Positions 62,962 to 64,000 of a stretch of DNA of 64,000 nt are shown here, one piece after another. Both the position numbers and the translations under genes were made by a program. The stretch lies in contig CAJUKN010000016.1 of the NCBI GenBank assembly GCA_910587485.1, forward strand, positions 1 to 64,000. Direction: 5' to 3'. Under the pieces are notes generated by a model. That model worked only from the letters and a program-made list of their open reading frames with translations, was not told the DNA's origin and searched no databases. Positions within the stretch are counted from its first letter, which is position 1, and the number at the start of each line of letters is the position of its first letter. The DNA comes from an uncultured Lachnospira sp. GTDB lineage: Bacteria > Bacillota > Clostridia > Lachnospirales > Lachnospiraceae.

Positions 62962-63771
62962 ATTGTAATATATCTGGATGTCTTTTTTATAATTAATTTT
63001 CTTATGGACACCATAGTTCTTGTTTGTCTTAATAGGTTTTGCGGCTATGCTGCTACATGGCTGCGAATACTGCTTTCTTCCACTTTAGGAGCGCTATGGT
63101 CGGTTGTCGTCCTTGTCACACCGAGAGACATCATTCCAATCGTTCATATATGTACATACATATTTATTAGCATATGCATGGTGAGAATCTGCTCAGGCAA
63201 AATTGATAAAAGAAATCTTATCAAAGGCGTTGTTGTATTATACGCCATAACATTTGTCATAGCAGGCTGTTTGTATATGTTTATATATTATACTCCCGCA
63301 GGTTATAATCTTAAAGAAGTTATACTAAAAGATAGTAAATTAACAATCTTTCTTGCAATTACTTTAGTTATACTTGTAATTATAGGAAGTCAAATAAAAA
63401 GAATTACTGTATATGAAAAAAGCCAATGTCAGGTTGAAGTAACTTTAGACAATGTAACATTTAGAGTGAAGGGATATATAGATACAGGCAATATTCTTAT
63501 AGACCCCATTCTAAAAAAACCAGTTTCGGTCATAGAGGCAGATAGTATTCCTTTAAATATTCAACTTGGCGTAAATGTAAAATTACATCTTATACCATAT
63601 AGTTCGTTAGGTTGTGAAAGTGGTTTACTGGAAGTGATTACAGCAGAAAATATATGCATATACCAAGGTAAAAAGGTGGTTGAAGTGCCAATGGCTTTGT
63701 TGGGAATCAGCAGACACAGGTTATCTTCAGATGGAGAATTTAACATGTTAGTTAATTCTAATATTTTATAA
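62962..63771 (+). CDS. spoIIGA: Pro-sigma-E processing peptidase SpoIIGA
   Basis: This 269-residue membrane-bound aspartic protease cleaves pro-sigma-E in the mother cell during sporulation. Five N-terminal membrane helices (to about residue 145) are followed by a soluble domain with the catalytic aspartate motif GYIDTGN (YIDTGNILIDP). Nearly all family members begin MxIYxDVxFxxNFxMD; here that matches ATT-GTA-ATA-TAT at 62962, placed after an ideal AGGAGGTGA (62946-62954). No ATG, GTG or TTG is available in frame at that place. An upstream start at 62839 would precede the promoter. Confidence 0.88.
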   Translation: MVIYLDVFFIINFLMDTIVLVCLNRFCGYAATWLRILLSSTLGALWSVVVLVTPRDIIPIVHICTYIFISICMVRICSGKIDKRNLIKGVVVLYAITFVIAGCLYMFIYYTPAGYNLKEVILKDSKLTIFLAITLVILVIIGSQIKRITVYEKSQCQVEVTLDNVTFRVKGYIDTGNILIDPILKKPVSVIEADSIPLNIQLGVNVKLHLIPYSSLGCESGLLEVITAENICIYQGKKVVEVPMALLGISRHRLSSDGEFNMLVNSNIL

Positions 63772-63822
63772 GTTTATAAATTTATAAATTGATTAATGCA
63801 TAATATTAAAGGAGAAAGTATA

Positions 63823-64000
63823 ATGGTTTTAAAAGTTGCATCATATGATAGATTTCAATTTAAAATAGTGCCTAGTATCAAAAACCTTTGCTTTATGAGG
63901 CAGTCCGATGTACACTATATAGGCGGTACCGATATACTTCCTGCTCCACTTGAGTTAGAAGAGGAAGCGGAAGCAATATCAAAACTTGGAACAGAAAAAG
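63823..64000 (+). CDS. sigE: RNA polymerase sigma-E factor (5' part, cut by window end)
   Basis: The first 59 codons of sigma-E are present. The N-terminal pro-sequence (MVLKVASYDRFQFKIVPSIKNLC) precedes the family block HYIGGTDILPAPLELEEEAEAI. AAAGGAGA precedes the ATG. The gene follows spoIIGA by 51 bp, the standard order, and would be activated by SpoIIGA cleavage. The pro-sequence is quite different from the Bacillus version but of similar size. Confidence 0.9.
   Translation, partial: MVLKVASYDRFQFKIVPSIKNLCFMRQSDVHYIGGTDILPAPLELEEEAEAISKLGTEK

Overview
The window is AT-rich, low-GC Gram-positive DNA, most consistent with a pectin-degrading, possibly spore-forming member of the Lachnospiraceae (a Lachnospira / [Eubacterium] eligens-like organism). 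Evidence: strong GGAGG ribosome binding sites, a clostridial dcw cell-division cluster running into spoIIGA-sigE with Spo0A boxes, the priA-def-fmt-YugP-rsmB-rlmN-prpC-prkC-rsgA-rpe housekeeping run, a DAP-type MurE, and three very large secreted PL9-type pectate lyases. The genus is an inference from content; no database was searched.

Layout. 1-1.2 kb: tRNA-Trp, a DUF1540-like small protein and a small membrane protein. 1.3-4.0 kb (minus strand): a drug-type ABC exporter, a short leader ORF overlapping its start, and a divergent TetR repressor with a clear operator and promoter; inverted copies of a 32-bp hairpin repeat bracket the module. 4.3-6.4 kb: a divergent carbamate kinase and an intracellular subtilisin. 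6.6-18.3 kb: three paralogous multidomain PL9 lyases, two ending in dockerins and one in a sortase-like/transmembrane anchor. 18.5-24.3 kb: a small conserved protein, a TIR-like protein, an ABC-F ATPase and FtsK/SpoIIIE. 24.4-39.4 kb: fhs, murE, priA, def, fmt, YugP-type protease, rsmB, rlmN, prpC, prkC, rsgA, rpe, mostly co-directional and tightly packed.

39.6-44.0 kb (minus strand): one very large decayed gene (about 1,445 codons, five lesions) ending in a ComEC-like metallo-beta-lactamase domain. 44.17-50.99 kb: a 6.8-kb prophage remnant inserted exactly at the 5' end of ychF. A 26-bp direct repeat (one mismatch) marks attL and attR. Inside are tail-gene fragments, a tail-chaperone programmed-frameshift site, two zinc-ribbon membrane-protein genes, a repressor with three operators, an excisionase-like gene and a dead tyrosine integrase.

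52.3-62.7 kb: the dcw cluster. It starts with intact MraZ boxes but a broken mraZ, then rsmH, ftsL, two class B PBPs separated by the tail of an IS200/IS605 TnpB element, murD, ftsW, divIB and ftsZ; mraY and murG are absent from their usual places. The window ends with spoIIGA, which seems to start at an ATT codon behind Spo0A boxes, and the 5' part of sigE.

Most notable: the ychF-integrated remnant with its frameshift site, the broken giant MBL gene, the mraZ pseudogene with preserved operators, the IS605 scar between the PBPs, the leader-ORF ABC operon, and the PL9 trio.
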